Of a stretch of DNA of 26,337 nucleotides, positions 1 through 10,318 are shown one piece after another; positions within the stretch are counted from its first letter, which is position 1; the number at the start of each line of letters is the position of its first letter. Source of the stretch: Ilumatobacteraceae bacterium. GTDB taxonomy: Bacteria > Actinomycetota > Acidimicrobiia > Acidimicrobiales > Ilumatobacteraceae. The stretch is taken from assembly GCA_025463305.1 (NCBI GenBank), contig JAOBWK010000027.1:1-26337 (forward strand), given 5' to 3'. Both the position numbers and the translations under genes were made by a program. The notes under the pieces are model-generated. The model made no database searches and was not told the origin of the DNA. It was given only the letters and a program-made list of their open reading frames with translations.

Positions 1-311
1 TCGGTGGTGGCGGTGGTCGCCGGCACGGTCGTGGTCGGCGGTGGCGAGTCGTGGTGGACGGCGACGAGCGCGACGGCTGCGGCACCGGCCGCGCTGATGA
101 CGGCCGCGACCAACCCGATGGCCGCGCCGCGCGACAGCCGACGGCCGAAGGCGACGACGTTGGATCCCGTCGTCCCCGCATCGGCATCGGCGGCGTCGAG
201 GCCCGCGAGCCGTCGCCCGAGCCGATCGACGAACTGAGGGTCGGGTTCAGGTTGGTGCGCGGTGGCTGCGGCGCGCAGGTCGCGTGCGAGTGATCGGCGG
301 TTGCGGCTCAT
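1..311 (-). CDS. Membrane partner of ECF sigma factor (putative anti-sigma factor), partial
   Basis: The gene starts at the ATG at 311-309 and runs off the left edge, so only about 103 codons are visible. Its ATG overlaps the stop of the upstream sigma gene (ATGA), a sign of translational coupling. The visible protein has a charged, cytosolic N-terminal part of about 55 residues (including PDPQFVDRLGRRLAGLD), then a hydrophobic Ala/Val/Ile segment at about residues 63-85 that should span the membrane, then a Thr/Pro-rich start of an external region. No zinc-finger HxxxCxxC motif of the ZAS anti-sigma class is seen. Position and topology suggest an anti-sigma factor or sensor, but this is inference from context; the domain that would settle it lies outside the window. 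Confidence 0.7.
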   Translation of the reverse strand, partial: MSRNRRSLARDLRAAATAHQPEPDPQFVDRLGRRLAGLDAADADAGTTGSNVVAFGRRLSRGAAIGLVAAVISAAGAAAVALVAVHHDSPPPTTTVPATTATT

Positions 312-922
312 GAAGCGCCTCCCGCTCGCTCGGCATCGTTCATCGCCCGCTTCAGGGCGCCGAGGGCGCGGTGCAGCGTGACGGCGAGCGTGCTCTTCGA
401 GCAACCCAGGGCGGTAGCGGCATCGTCGGCCGACAGCTCGCCGAGGTAGCGCAGTGTGATGGCCTCTCGGTAACGGGGCCGCAAGGTGGCGAGCGCAGTC
501 CGTAGCGCGGCAAGACCATCCGGGCCATCGAGCGCGGCAGCGAGGTCGGCGACGTCGGCCGCCTCCTCGGGGGCGAGGGCCCGCAGCGCGGCCTGGGCGC
601 GAGGGCCCGATGACCGAGCGCCCCGGCGATGGTGCTCCATCACCTCGTTCGAGGCGATCCGGTAGAGCCACGGCCGCAGTCCGCCACCGGCCCACTCGAA
701 CCGGTCGATCGAACGCAGGGCCCGCTCGAAGGTGGCGGAGGTCGTCTCCTCGGCCACCTCGCGCGATCCACTGATCCGGTGGGCGAACGCGTACACCGCC
801 TTCACGTGGAGCCGGTACAGCTCGGCGAACGCATCACGATCGCTCCGGGCCCGCTCGGCGAGGGCGCGCTCGACCGCCAGGTCGCGTCCGTACGCGACGG
901 TGGGCGGCTCGGCGTCCGTCAC
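308..922 (-). CDS. ECF-type RNA polymerase sigma factor
   Basis: A 204-residue sigma-70 family protein of ECF size. Region 2 is at about residues 28-100 (DAFAELYRLHVKAVYAFAHR, then the RPWLYRIASNEVMEHHRR stretch typical of sigma 2.4). An Ala-rich linker follows. Region 4 is at about 138-195, with LRPRYREAITLRYLGELSADDAA and a helix-turn-helix over ALGCSKSTLAVTLHRALGALK. It should direct RNA polymerase to a small regulon. It sits 31 bases after the secreted protein gene and overlaps its membrane partner by ATGA, so the three probably form one operon. The signal it answers to is unknown. Confidence 0.9.
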   Translation of the reverse strand: MTDAEPPTVAYGRDLAVERALAERARSDRDAFAELYRLHVKAVYAFAHRISGSREVAEETTSATFERALRSIDRFEWAGGGLRPWLYRIASNEVMEHHRRGARSSGPRAQAALRALAPEEAADVADLAAALDGPDGLAALRTALATLRPRYREAITLRYLGELSADDAATALGCSKSTLAVTLHRALGALKRAMNDAERAGGAS

Positions 923-953
923 CCGGGCGACCGTCGATGCGATCGGACGCCGT

Positions 954-1910
954 TCAGCCGGCCGCGACGGAGATCGCGACCATGTTGCTGTGCACCAGCG
1001 TCTTGCCCGAGCCGTTCAGTGCGACGACAACGTAGGTGTAGCTGCCGGCCGGCACACCCGCGTCGACGGCATGCGAGGCCGACGGATCGGTCGAGCTGAA
1101 GGGCACTCGGCCCTTGGCGCCGCCACTGCCACGCAGGAGCAGGAACGTGGCGAAGCCCGACGGTGTCGGACCGGACCAGTCGCACGTGACGTCGGCGCCC
1201 GCCAGCGAGCACGTCAACGACAGGCCCAAGGGCACGACGCTCTCCGTGTGCACGGTGGTCGGCGGTGCCGATGCCGTCGTGACCGGCGGCTGGGTGGTGC
1301 TCGGCTGGGTGGTGCTCGGCTCGGTCGTGGGCGACGGCGGTTGCGTGGTGGCGGGTGCAGTCGACGCGGTCGTCGGAGGCGGCTCGGGCGCGGGCGTCGA
1401 GGGTGGTGCGACGGTCGTCGCGGGGCTCGGTGCCGTCGTCGGTGGCGGTGCGCTCGTCGGCGTCGGCTCGGACGAGCCGGCCTTCGCGCCGGTGCTGCGC
1501 GTGACGGTCGTCGGCGTGGGCGGTTCCACGGTTGGTGCCGGCGCCGCCGAGGTCGACGGCTCCGACGAGACGGGCGCGGCCGCGGTCGAGGGTGGCGGTG
1601 TCGGGGGTGGAATGGTCGCGGGTGCTGGCGCCGTCGATGCCGGCGCGGACGCCGTCGTGGTCGGCGGCCCGTGGAGCTCGAGGTCCGTCAGCGGTGCGGT
1701 CGAATGGCCCGACGCCGGCGCCGCCGTGGTGGGTGTCGAGGCGGCCGGTTCCGTCGGCTTCGGTGCGGCGTGCTCCGACGAGCTGTTCGACCAAGGTGTG
1801 AGTGCGCTCGGCGCTGCTCCCGCCGCTGCGGCGGCCGCGCCGAGCGCGATCACGCCCGCCACCAACCCGTAGGTCGTTCGCATCACCCTCGTGTTGTGCC
1901 GTCCGGACAT
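954..1910 (-). CDS. Secreted or membrane-anchored Thr/Pro-rich protein with fibronectin-like C-terminus
   Basis: About 318 residues from the ATG at 1910, chosen because GGGAG lies seven bases upstream; the ATG at 1883, just before the hydrophobic stretch, is a close alternative. The frame is open further upstream to 1988. A short basic N-terminus precedes a hydrophobic segment (TYGLVAGVIALGAAAAAAGA) acting as a signal or anchor. Then comes a long low-complexity Thr/Pro/Ser/Ala region of roughly 190 residues. The last 85 or so residues look like a fibronectin type III or Ig-like beta domain (LSLTCSLAGADVTCDWSGP, later AGSYTYVVVALNGSG) with two Cys that could form a disulfide. It is the first gene of the sigma operon and may be a surface sensor or a target of it. 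No enzymatic motif is seen. Confidence 0.75.
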   Translation of the reverse strand: MSGRHNTRVMRTTYGLVAGVIALGAAAAAAGAAPSALTPWSNSSSEHAAPKPTEPAASTPTTAAPASGHSTAPLTDLELHGPPTTTASAPASTAPAPATIPPPTPPPSTAAAPVSSEPSTSAAPAPTVEPPTPTTVTRSTGAKAGSSEPTPTSAPPPTTAPSPATTVAPPSTPAPEPPPTTASTAPATTQPPSPTTEPSTTQPSTTQPPVTTASAPPTTVHTESVVPLGLSLTCSLAGADVTCDWSGPTPSGFATFLLLRGSGGAKGRVPFSSTDPSASHAVDAGVPAGSYTYVVVALNGSGKTLVHSNMVAISVAAG

Positions 1911-1960
1911 CGCCATCTCCCATCGCCGCGCGCAACCCGTGGTGGTTGCAACACGGTGAG

Positions 1961-1987
1961 TAACGGAGATCGCGCTGCGAGATTTCA
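1961..1987 (-). promoter_or_regulatory. Candidate ECF-type promoter of the sigma operon
   Basis: On the minus strand TGAAAT (1987-1982) and CGTTA (1965-1961) are separated by exactly 16 bases. This resembles ECF promoters of the TGAAAC-N16-CGTA type known for sigma W-like factors. It would give a leader of about 45 bases before the ATG at 1910 and would fit autoregulation by the sigma factor of this operon. It is a motif match only. Confidence 0.3.
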
Positions 1988-2088
1988 CTCGGATCGCGAG
2001 ATTCCCTCGTCGGTGTGGCCACGGACCCAGCAGACACCCTTCGAGACCAGGTGTCCTGAGTAGCGAGTACTCATCGCGCCGAGCAGCA

Positions 2089-2787
2089 TCACGCCGCAGT
2101 CCGCCCGCGCGATGGCGTCTGCGGACGACAGCACGCAGGCAGTGATGGTCTCCGCGGCGGAAGCGCGAACCAGGGGAGCATCAGCTGCACCAGGGGACCG
2201 ATGCCGAACATGAACACCAGCGTGCCGATGCCCGGGCGCACCCCGAGCGCGATCCCGCCGATTCCGACGGCGAACTCGACGGCGGTGCGAGCGAGGCGAA
2301 GGCTGACGCCGCGGCGGCCGAGCCCCACCATCAGGCCGTCGCGCGGACCGGTGCCCAATCCGGCGCCGATGTAGAGCCCGGACCCGATCGCGACGAGGAG
2401 CAGCCCCACCACCAGGAAGGCGGTCCGCGGGACGAGGCGGTGCGTGTCCGGTAGGTGGTCGAGGACGAGATCGAGTACGAGCCCGATCTCGATCGCGTTG
2501 AGGATCGTGCCGATGCCGGGGCGCTGGCGCAGCGGGATCCACAGCAACAGCACGGCGATCGCGGTGCCGATCAACACCGTCCCGATCGACACCCCGAGCA
2601 CGCGGCTGAGGCCCGTGTGGAGCATGTCCCATGGTGCGGCGCCGAGCGCGGCATGGAGGATGAGGGCGTCGCCGGCACCGAACACCGCGAGGCCGACGAT
2701 GCACCGGGTCAGCCGGTTGGACCAGTCGGCCGCCGTCGATCGCGGTGCGTACCGTCGCGTCGGGACCGGAGCAGCGGTGGCGACCAT
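2089..2787 (-). CDS. YczE/YitT-type integral membrane protein
   Basis: A 232-residue membrane protein with about six hydrophobic helices (roughly residues 27-47, 67-87, 91-113, 122-143, 166-182 and 185-207). Family marks are AALGAAPWDMLHTGLSR after the first helix and the repeated related block GAGLGTGPRDGLMVGLGRR after the fourth, indicating internal duplication of a helix-loop unit as in the YczE/YitT family. Members are often annotated as putative membrane transport or regulatory proteins, but their biochemical role is not settled. The last 25 residues are basic and cytosolic. It is divergent from comF, and a -10-like box lies eight bases before its ATG. Confidence 0.85.
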   Translation of the reverse strand: MVATAAPVPTRRYAPRSTAADWSNRLTRCIVGLAVFGAGDALILHAALGAAPWDMLHTGLSRVLGVSIGTVLIGTAIAVLLLWIPLRQRPGIGTILNAIEIGLVLDLVLDHLPDTHRLVPRTAFLVVGLLLVAIGSGLYIGAGLGTGPRDGLMVGLGRRGVSLRLARTAVEFAVGIGGIALGVRPGIGTLVFMFGIGPLVQLMLPWFALPPRRPSLPACCRPQTPSRGRTAA

Positions 2788-2795
2788 CGCGGTGG

Positions 2796-2801
2796 AACCT
2801 A
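2796..2801 (-). promoter_or_regulatory. Leaderless-type -10 box before the YczE-like gene
   Basis: TAGGTT on the minus strand ends eight bases before the ATG at 2787. TANNNT boxes at this distance mark leaderless transcripts in actinobacteria. No clear -35 hexamer is seen. Confidence 0.4.
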
Positions 2802-2887
2802 CTGCGAGGGGTCACCGGCCCCGGCGCGCATTTCGGGCTGCCCCCGGGCCGGGGAACTGTCGCGCGCCCCTCTGTTACAACGACCCC

Positions 2888-3643
2888 ATGCTGAACCATC
2901 GATGCGTCGGATGCTCCGAGCCCGGTACTGATCTCTGTCGTCGTTGCCGGTTCGCGTTCGTCGCGTCGCCGCCCATGGTCACGCCGTCGGGCATCGTCGC
3001 CGCCACCGAGTTCTCGGGTCTCGGGCGCGAGCTGGTGGTCGGTCTGAAGTACCGCAACCGCCGGCACCTGGCGCACCACCTCGCCGAGCAGCTCAGCCGC
3101 CGGCTCGATCCCACCCAGATCGATGTCGTCACGTGGGCGCCCACGAGCGGGCAACGGATCCGCCGCCGCGGCTACGACCAGGCCGAGCTGCTGGCCCGGG
3201 CGCTCGCCACGCGCTGGCGCAAGCCGTGCCGACGCATGCTGTACCGCAGCCACGGCGCGGCGCAGACGGGCCAGAGCCGGGCGTCGCGCCTGGTCGGTCC
3301 GCAGTTCGCAGCCCGGCCCGTTCGCAACCCACCACGGGTGCTGGTGGTCGACGATGTCGTCACCACCGGCGCCACGCTGTTCGCCGCTCGCGATGCGTTG
3401 CTGGCCGCCGGTGCCCGGTCGGTCGTGCTCGCCGCCGTCGCCGCGACGCCCGACACCGACCGACGGTCGCTTCAGCCCAGGCCGGCGAGGCGCTCCACCT
3501 CGGCGATGGCGGGGGCGGCGTCGACGTCGACGACCACACCGAACATGCCCAGTGCACTGGCGGCCTCGACGTTGCTCGGCAGGTCGTCCAGGAAGGCCGC
3601 ACGCGATGCGGTGCCGTTGAGCCTCGTGAGGGCCAGCTCGTAG
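2888..3643 (+). CDS. comF: ComF family phosphoribosyltransferase-like protein
   Basis: A 251-residue ComF homologue. The N-terminus carries a four-cysteine zinc-binding knuckle (C6, C9, C17, C20). The middle has the ComF stretch VVGLKYRNRRHLAHHLAEQL and WAPTSGQRIRRRGYDQAELL. The PRPP-binding loop is VLVVDDVVTTGAT at residues 151-163. ComF proteins are linked to DNA uptake and processing of incoming single strands, but in actinobacteria the gene is a conserved neighbour of secA with unproved function. ComF proteins usually end soon after the PRTase core (here near residue 190); the last 55-60 residues here are a Ser/Thr/Arg/Ala-rich tail read from the antisense of the HAD gene, and may be non-functional extension. 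Confidence 0.88.
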   Translation: MLNHRCVGCSEPGTDLCRRCRFAFVASPPMVTPSGIVAATEFSGLGRELVVGLKYRNRRHLAHHLAEQLSRRLDPTQIDVVTWAPTSGQRIRRRGYDQAELLARALATRWRKPCRRMLYRSHGAAQTGQSRASRLVGPQFAARPVRNPPRVLVVDDVVTTGATLFAARDALLAAGARSVVLAAVAATPDTDRRSLQPRPARRSTSAMAGAASTSTTTPNMPSALAASTLLGRSSRKAARDAVPLSLVRASS

Positions 3644-4164
3644 ATCGCTGCGTTCGGCTTGCGCAGGCCCACCTCGTGGCTGTCGACGATGTCGTCGAAC
3701 AGCTCGTGGTACGGCATGAGGTTGCGCCACAGATCACGGAACTCCCGGGCGTTGTTGGTGAGGATGCCGATGCCGATGCCCGCCTCGCGCAGCCGCGCGG
3801 CGAGGTCCATCATCTCGAGGTTCGGCTGGAAGGTCAGCATGGGCGCCGGCTTGCCACCCTCCTCAGTGCTGGCCTCGGTGGGCGGGGGAGTCGGACGGGT
3901 CGGCATCTCCAGGCCGGCAGCGGCGAACGCCGCCATCTGCTCGGCGCGGCACTCCTCCATCGTGATCTCGCCGCGCTCGAGGCGATGCCACGGATGGTCG
4001 GTGTCGACCCCGAACTCACCGACGAAGATCCGCTGCGCCTGTGCTGCGACCTCCGGTGGGAAGTTCTTGGTGAAGTCGCTGTGGCGGCCGTTGTGCATCA
4101 GCACACCGCCGAGGTCGAAGATGACCGTGTCGATCTGCCGGGTCGGCTCAGGTGTCGTGCTCAC
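3472..4164 (-). CDS. HAD superfamily hydrolase (subfamily IA type)
   Basis: About 230 residues from the GTG at 4164. AGGAG abuts this GTG, so spacing is poor, but the HAD core starts only 12 codons later (VIFDLGGVL) and no better start is seen. Motif I has the nucleophile Asp17, with Gly in place of the second Asp (DLGG instead of DxD), as in the epoxide-hydrolase-N-terminal-like and haloacid dehalogenase subgroup. Motif II is LTNN (Thr136), motif III Lys169 in [10 protein letters not shown], and motif [14 protein letters not shown] (Asp193/194). The helical cap lies at about residues 25-115 and includes a Pro/Thr-rich loop at 90-107. The substrate is unknown. It is convergent with comF, the 3' ends overlapping by 172 bases, and lies between comF and secA where a ribosome hibernation factor gene is common. 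Confidence 0.85.
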   Translation of the reverse strand: MSTTPEPTRQIDTVIFDLGGVLMHNGRHSDFTKNFPPEVAAQAQRIFVGEFGVDTDHPWHRLERGEITMEECRAEQMAAFAAAGLEMPTRPTPPPTEASTEEGGKPAPMLTFQPNLEMMDLAARLREAGIGIGILTNNAREFRDLWRNLMPYHELFDDIVDSHEVGLRKPNAAIYELALTRLNGTASRAAFLDDLPSNVEAASALGMFGVVVDVDAAPAIAEVERLAGLG

Positions 4165-4254
4165 CTCCTCATCTTGGCCGCCACCAGGGGCTCCGTTCGA
4201 AGCGTCGATCCCGTGGCAGGTCAGAGCTGCCCGAGGGGTCGCGCCACCCGCCGC

Positions 4255-4260
4255 TAGGCT
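4255..4260 (+). promoter_or_regulatory. -10 box before secA
   Basis: TAGGCT ends ten bases before the secA ATG, implying a leader of only a few bases or none. No convincing -35 lies upstream. The same hexamer precedes the haemoglobin and desaturase genes at a seven-base distance. Confidence 0.45.
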
Positions 4261-4270
4261 CCAGAGTCGC

Positions 4271-7066
<2,796 letters not shown>

Positions 7067-7073
7067 GGCCGGT

Positions 7074-8183
7074 ATGCGCGACTTCTCCGACGACCTCAAG
7101 GACCTTCGCCGACGCCTCGACGAGGCCGAGTCCTACCTGAAGATCACCGACAACCGGGCCCGGCTCGCCGAGCTCGAGTTCGAGGTGTCGCGCCCCGACC
7201 TCTGGGACGACCAGGACCTGGCCAAGAAGACCAACGCCGAGTACTCGAACATCAAGCACGACATCGACACGTTCGATCAGCTCGCCGCCGACATCGAGGA
7301 CACCGAGCTGCTCCACGAGATGGCGCGCGAAGTCGACGATGCCAGCCAGGAACCGGACCTCGTCGAGGCCATCGCCAAGACCGCGACGATCCTCGATCAG
7401 CTCGAGCTGCGCAGCCTGTTCACCGGCGAGCACGACGAGCTCGACTGCATCGTCCAGATCAACGCCAAGGACGGCGGTGTCGACGCCCAGGACTGGAGCG
7501 AGATGCTGCTGCGGATGTACGGCCGATGGGCCGAGCGCCGGGGCATCGACTTCGAGGTCAACGGGGTCTCCGAGGGCACCGAGGCCGGCATCCTCTCCGC
7601 CGAGTTCACCCTCACCGGCCGCTACGCCTACGGCCTGATGACGAGCGAGCGCGGCACCCACCGCCTGGTGCGGATCAGCCCGTTCGACAACCAGGGTCGT
7701 CGTCAGACGAGCTTCGCCTCGGTGCAGGTCTGGCCCGTGCTCGAGGATCCCGATGTCGAGATCAACGAGGCCGATGTGCGGATGGAGGTCTACCGGGCGA
7801 GTGGCGCCGGTGGCCAGCACATCAACAAGACGTCGTCCGCGGTCCGGCTGATCCACGAACCGACCGGCATCGTCTCGGCATCGCAGGAGGAGCGCAGTCA
7901 GCTCCAGAACCGCGAGCGGGCGATGACCCGGTTGAAGACGATGATCGCCGCGCGTATCGAAGAAGAGCACCAGGCCGAACTGGACCGCATCGCCGGTCGG
8001 CCGGCCCAGGTCGGCTGGGGCAGTCAGATCCGCAGCTATGTGATGCAGCCGTACCAGATGGTCAAGGACCTGCGCACCGAATACGAGTCGGGCAACGTCG
8101 CCGCCGTCCTCGACGGCGACCTCGACGGCTTCATGGAGGCGTTCCTCCAGCACCGCCGCCGCGACGCCGGCCAGCCCGACTGA
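7074..8183 (+). CDS. prfB: Peptide chain release factor 2
   Basis: A 369-residue class I release factor that ends translation at UGA and UAA. Codon recognition is shown by the RF2 tripeptide SPF at residues 202-204 (RISPFDNQGRRQTSFASV); peptidyl-tRNA hydrolysis by GGQ at 246-248 within GAGGQHINKTSSAVRLIHEP. The N-terminal helical domain (1-110) has WDDQDLAKKTNAEYSNIK. The reading frame is continuous: the programmed +1 frameshift with an in-frame UGA near codon 25, which autoregulates prfB in many bacteria, is absent. The ATG is seven bases after the secA stop. The 3' end faces the second sigma module across only 16 bases. Confidence 0.97.
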   Translation: MRDFSDDLKDLRRRLDEAESYLKITDNRARLAELEFEVSRPDLWDDQDLAKKTNAEYSNIKHDIDTFDQLAADIEDTELLHEMAREVDDASQEPDLVEAIAKTATILDQLELRSLFTGEHDELDCIVQINAKDGGVDAQDWSEMLLRMYGRWAERRGIDFEVNGVSEGTEAGILSAEFTLTGRYAYGLMTSERGTHRLVRISPFDNQGRRQTSFASVQVWPVLEDPDVEINEADVRMEVYRASGAGGQHINKTSSAVRLIHEPTGIVSASQEERSQLQNRERAMTRLKTMIAARIEEEHQAELDRIAGRPAQVGWGSQIRSYVMQPYQMVKDLRTEYESGNVAAVLDGDLDGFMEAFLQHRRRDAGQPD

Positions 8184-8199
8184 ACCGGCCGCGGCGTCC

Positions 8200-9690
8200 T
8201 CAGCTGCTGATGGCGACCAGCGAGTTGGCGATGTCGAGCGAGTGGCCGAACGGGAAGTCGATGGTGATCGTCACGGGGTAGTCCAGCACCGTGACCTGAT
8301 CACCCTGGACCACGTACGCATCCCCGGCGAGCGCGCCCGAGGTCAGTCTGGGGGCAGTGGGATCGGGCGGAGCAGGGAACGACGGGGTCTCGAACGTGAT
8401 CGTGGGTCGCAGGAATCCGGTTGGAAACGTGATCGTCGCGTTGGCGGACGGCAGCGGCCCTCCCTCGGCGTCGGTGCCGATCGACGTGGTGACGGTGATC
8501 CGCGCGTGGTCGACGCTGGCACCGCGGGGTGCGTAGAGCGGATGGCCGAAACGAACAACAGCGGTCGCGGGATCGGGCAACGGAAACACGGTGTCGTCGC
8601 CGCTGCGCTCCACCTCGGCGCCGTCCGGGAAGTGCCCCGGGTAGTCCGGAGGCAGATCCACCCCGACTTCGAACGAGGTGAAGTCGTACCCGGTGGTCGT
8701 CACCGATCCATCCGGCGCGGTCTGGTGCTCGGACCGTTGGACGACGACCCCGGTGTCCTTGTCGACGACGGTGACCGAGTCGAGCGTCAGCTTCGCGCCA
8801 TATGTCTCCACCGAATGCTCGGTCAGCGTCCAAGCCGGCCGACCGAGGTGCAGGGTGTCTGCGATCGACGTGGCATCTGCTCCGCCCGCGTCGAGATCGG
8901 TTGCCGGATCGCCTCCGACGATCATGCCGAGTGCGGTGCTGCTGTCGGTCCAGCCGTCGATCTCCTGACGATGCGTCACCCCGTCGATGGTGTACTCGTC
9001 GAGCGTGATGCCTGTCGTCGGGTCGTACGACGTCCAGGTGAACAGATCGCCCGTTGCCCAGAGCTCACCCGACGCCTCCACGGTGATCGTGTTCGTCGAG
9101 GTGGTGTCCTGCGTGGCGGCGCCGTTGGCATCGATCTGCGCGTCGTGCTTGGTCACGGTGGCCCGGTAGCTCGGCAGCCGCTGAAGTGCTTCCAGTGCGG
9201 CTGTTCGCACCTCGGCGAGTTGCGCCGCCGTGGCCGGTGGTGTGGATGGATCCGATGGTTCCGACGTCGACACCTCGGTCGATGCCGTTGTCGTCGGCGC
9301 GGAGCTGGGCGACGGATCGCTGGCCGGCGGGTCGGTCGAGGCTGGGACGGGATCGACGAACGCCGGCGACACATCGGTGGCCGGCGGCGTCGTGGCCGGC
9401 GTCGGGCCCTGGGCCGGGGGCGCATCCGCGTGCCGGCTCGTGATGATGATCACCCCGGCGATGAGCACGGCTGCGGCGGCGCCGTAGATCGCCGCCATCC
9501 GAAGTCGGCGCCGGCTCGAAGGACGGGGGCCGATCGCGCCCATGGGCACCAGGAGAGAGACCGCTCCGTGCGTGTCGTGAGGCGAAGCCGTTGCAGCCGC
9601 GCGCATCACCTCGTCCGCAGTGATCGGCGGCGCAGCCAGGTCCCAGCTTCGAGCCACATCGGCGAGGCGATCTTCGAGTGAGGTCCTCAT
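8200..9690 (-). CDS. Membrane-anchored putative anti-sigma factor with RseB/LolA-like external domain
   Basis: A 496-residue protein whose ATG overlaps the sigma factor stop (ATGA). Residues 1-64 are cytosolic, with LEDRLADVARSWDL and ITADEVMRAAAT helices that could hold the sigma factor. One transmembrane helix follows (about 66-84, AAIYGAAAAVLIAGVIII). A Pro/Thr/Ser linker spans about 87-155. The external part at about 160-365 has the rhythm of LolA/MucB/RseB-like folds: a helix LAEVRTAALEALQRLPSY, alternating beta strands (SGELWATGDLFTWTSYD), and VTVVDKDTGVVVQRSEHQ followed by YDFTSFEVGVDLPPDYP. A further beta-rich region of about 110 residues ends the protein. The anti-sigma and lipoprotein-sensor roles are inferred from order, topology and fold impression; no single motif proves them. 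Confidence 0.65.
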   Translation of the reverse strand: MRTSLEDRLADVARSWDLAAPPITADEVMRAAATASPHDTHGAVSLLVPMGAIGPRPSSRRRLRMAAIYGAAAAVLIAGVIIITSRHADAPPAQGPTPATTPPATDVSPAFVDPVPASTDPPASDPSPSSAPTTTASTEVSTSEPSDPSTPPATAAQLAEVRTAALEALQRLPSYRATVTKHDAQIDANGAATQDTTSTNTITVEASGELWATGDLFTWTSYDPTTGITLDEYTIDGVTHRQEIDGWTDSSTALGMIVGGDPATDLDAGGADATSIADTLHLGRPAWTLTEHSVETYGAKLTLDSVTVVDKDTGVVVQRSEHQTAPDGSVTTTGYDFTSFEVGVDLPPDYPGHFPDGAEVERSGDDTVFPLPDPATAVVRFGHPLYAPRGASVDHARITVTTSIGTDAEGGPLPSANATITFPTGFLRPTITFETPSFPAPPDPTAPRLTSGALAGDAYVVQGDQVTVLDYPVTITIDFPFGHSLDIANSLVAISS

Positions 9691-10172
9691 CGTTCGTGCT
9701 CCATGCTCATGCGGAGTCGTTCCATGCCGCGCCGGAGGTGCTCGCGCAGCGTCGACACGGAGAGGCCCAGGACCTCAGCCGTCTCCCGCTGGCTGATGCC
9801 ATATCCGTGCACCAGCATCACGGCCGCGCGCTGCTGCTCGGAGAGCTGCTCGAGGTATGGCCTGACGTCGGTCAGCGCACCGGCAGGATCGTTGGCGGCG
9901 GCTGTTGCGGGCGGATCGGACATCGCCGTCGAAGCGCTCTTCAGCAGCCTGCTCGCGGCCGACTGACCGACTCGGTACAGGTACCCGGCCGGGTTGTCCA
10001 TCCCGTCGAGGCGATCCCAGTGCTCCCATGCCCAACTGAGCGCATCGACCGCTGCTTCTCGGCCGATGGTCGGACCGTAGGCGGCGACGAGGGCACGGCG
10101 CAGACGCGGCTCGGTCCGCTCGACGAAGTCGGTGAAGATCGCCGATCGATCGACGGATTCGGTGCGCATCAT
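9687..10172 (-). CDS. ECF-type RNA polymerase sigma factor (second module)
   Basis: About 161 residues from the ATG at 10172 (a second ATG follows at 10169); the frame is open to 10319, but the upstream part has no sigma-like content. Region 2 covers about residues 9-77 (FTDFVERTEPRLRRALVAAY, WAWEHWDRLDGMDNPAGYLYRVGQSAASRLL). Region 4 covers about 105-155 with YLEQLSEQQRAAVMLVHGYG and a helix-turn-helix in SQRETAEVLGLSVSTLREHLRRGMERLR. The short spacing and the DNPAGYLYR signature resemble actinobacterial ECF factors of the SigE/ECF41-neighbour type, without the extra C-terminal SnoaL-like domain. No good ribosome-binding site is seen. It is cotranscribed with its membrane partner and divergent from ftsE. 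Confidence 0.87.
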   Translation of the reverse strand: MMRTESVDRSAIFTDFVERTEPRLRRALVAAYGPTIGREAAVDALSWAWEHWDRLDGMDNPAGYLYRVGQSAASRLLKSASTAMSDPPATAAANDPAGALTDVRPYLEQLSEQQRAAVMLVHGYGISQRETAEVLGLSVSTLREHLRRGMERLRMSMEHER

Positions 10173-10210
10173 CCGAGGAGAGCATGGCGCGTCACCGAAC
10201 GCGCGACAGT

Positions 10211-10232
10211 CGGCACGAGAATTCCCGTGCCG
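10211..10232. promoter_or_regulatory. Near-perfect 22-base palindrome between sigma gene and ftsE
   Basis: CGGCACG at 10211-10217 pairs with CGTGCCG at 10226-10232 around a central GAATTC; only one of eleven base pairs is mismatched (A10218/C10225). It lies 39 bases upstream of the sigma start and 87 bases upstream of ftsE, in the only intergenic space that serves both. It looks like the binding site of a dimeric regulator, though it could also form a cruciform or hairpin. No T-tract follows it. Confidence 0.5.
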
Positions 10233-10318
10233 TGCGAGCCCACCGAGATCGAGGTGACCCACCCTTTTTGTCACGCGCTGGTAACTTTTGACGTCCCTTC
10301 GCCGCCCCGGGAGCCGCA

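Noticed and set aside
732..2063. 443-codon plus-strand frame, very Arg/Gly-rich
   Set aside because: Shadow of the Thr/Pro-rich protein and sigma genes; composition is that of a reversed low-complexity region.
7074..7170. Programmed frameshift expected in prfB
   Set aside because: The frame is continuous from the ATG through the GGQ motif, with no in-frame UGA near codon 25.
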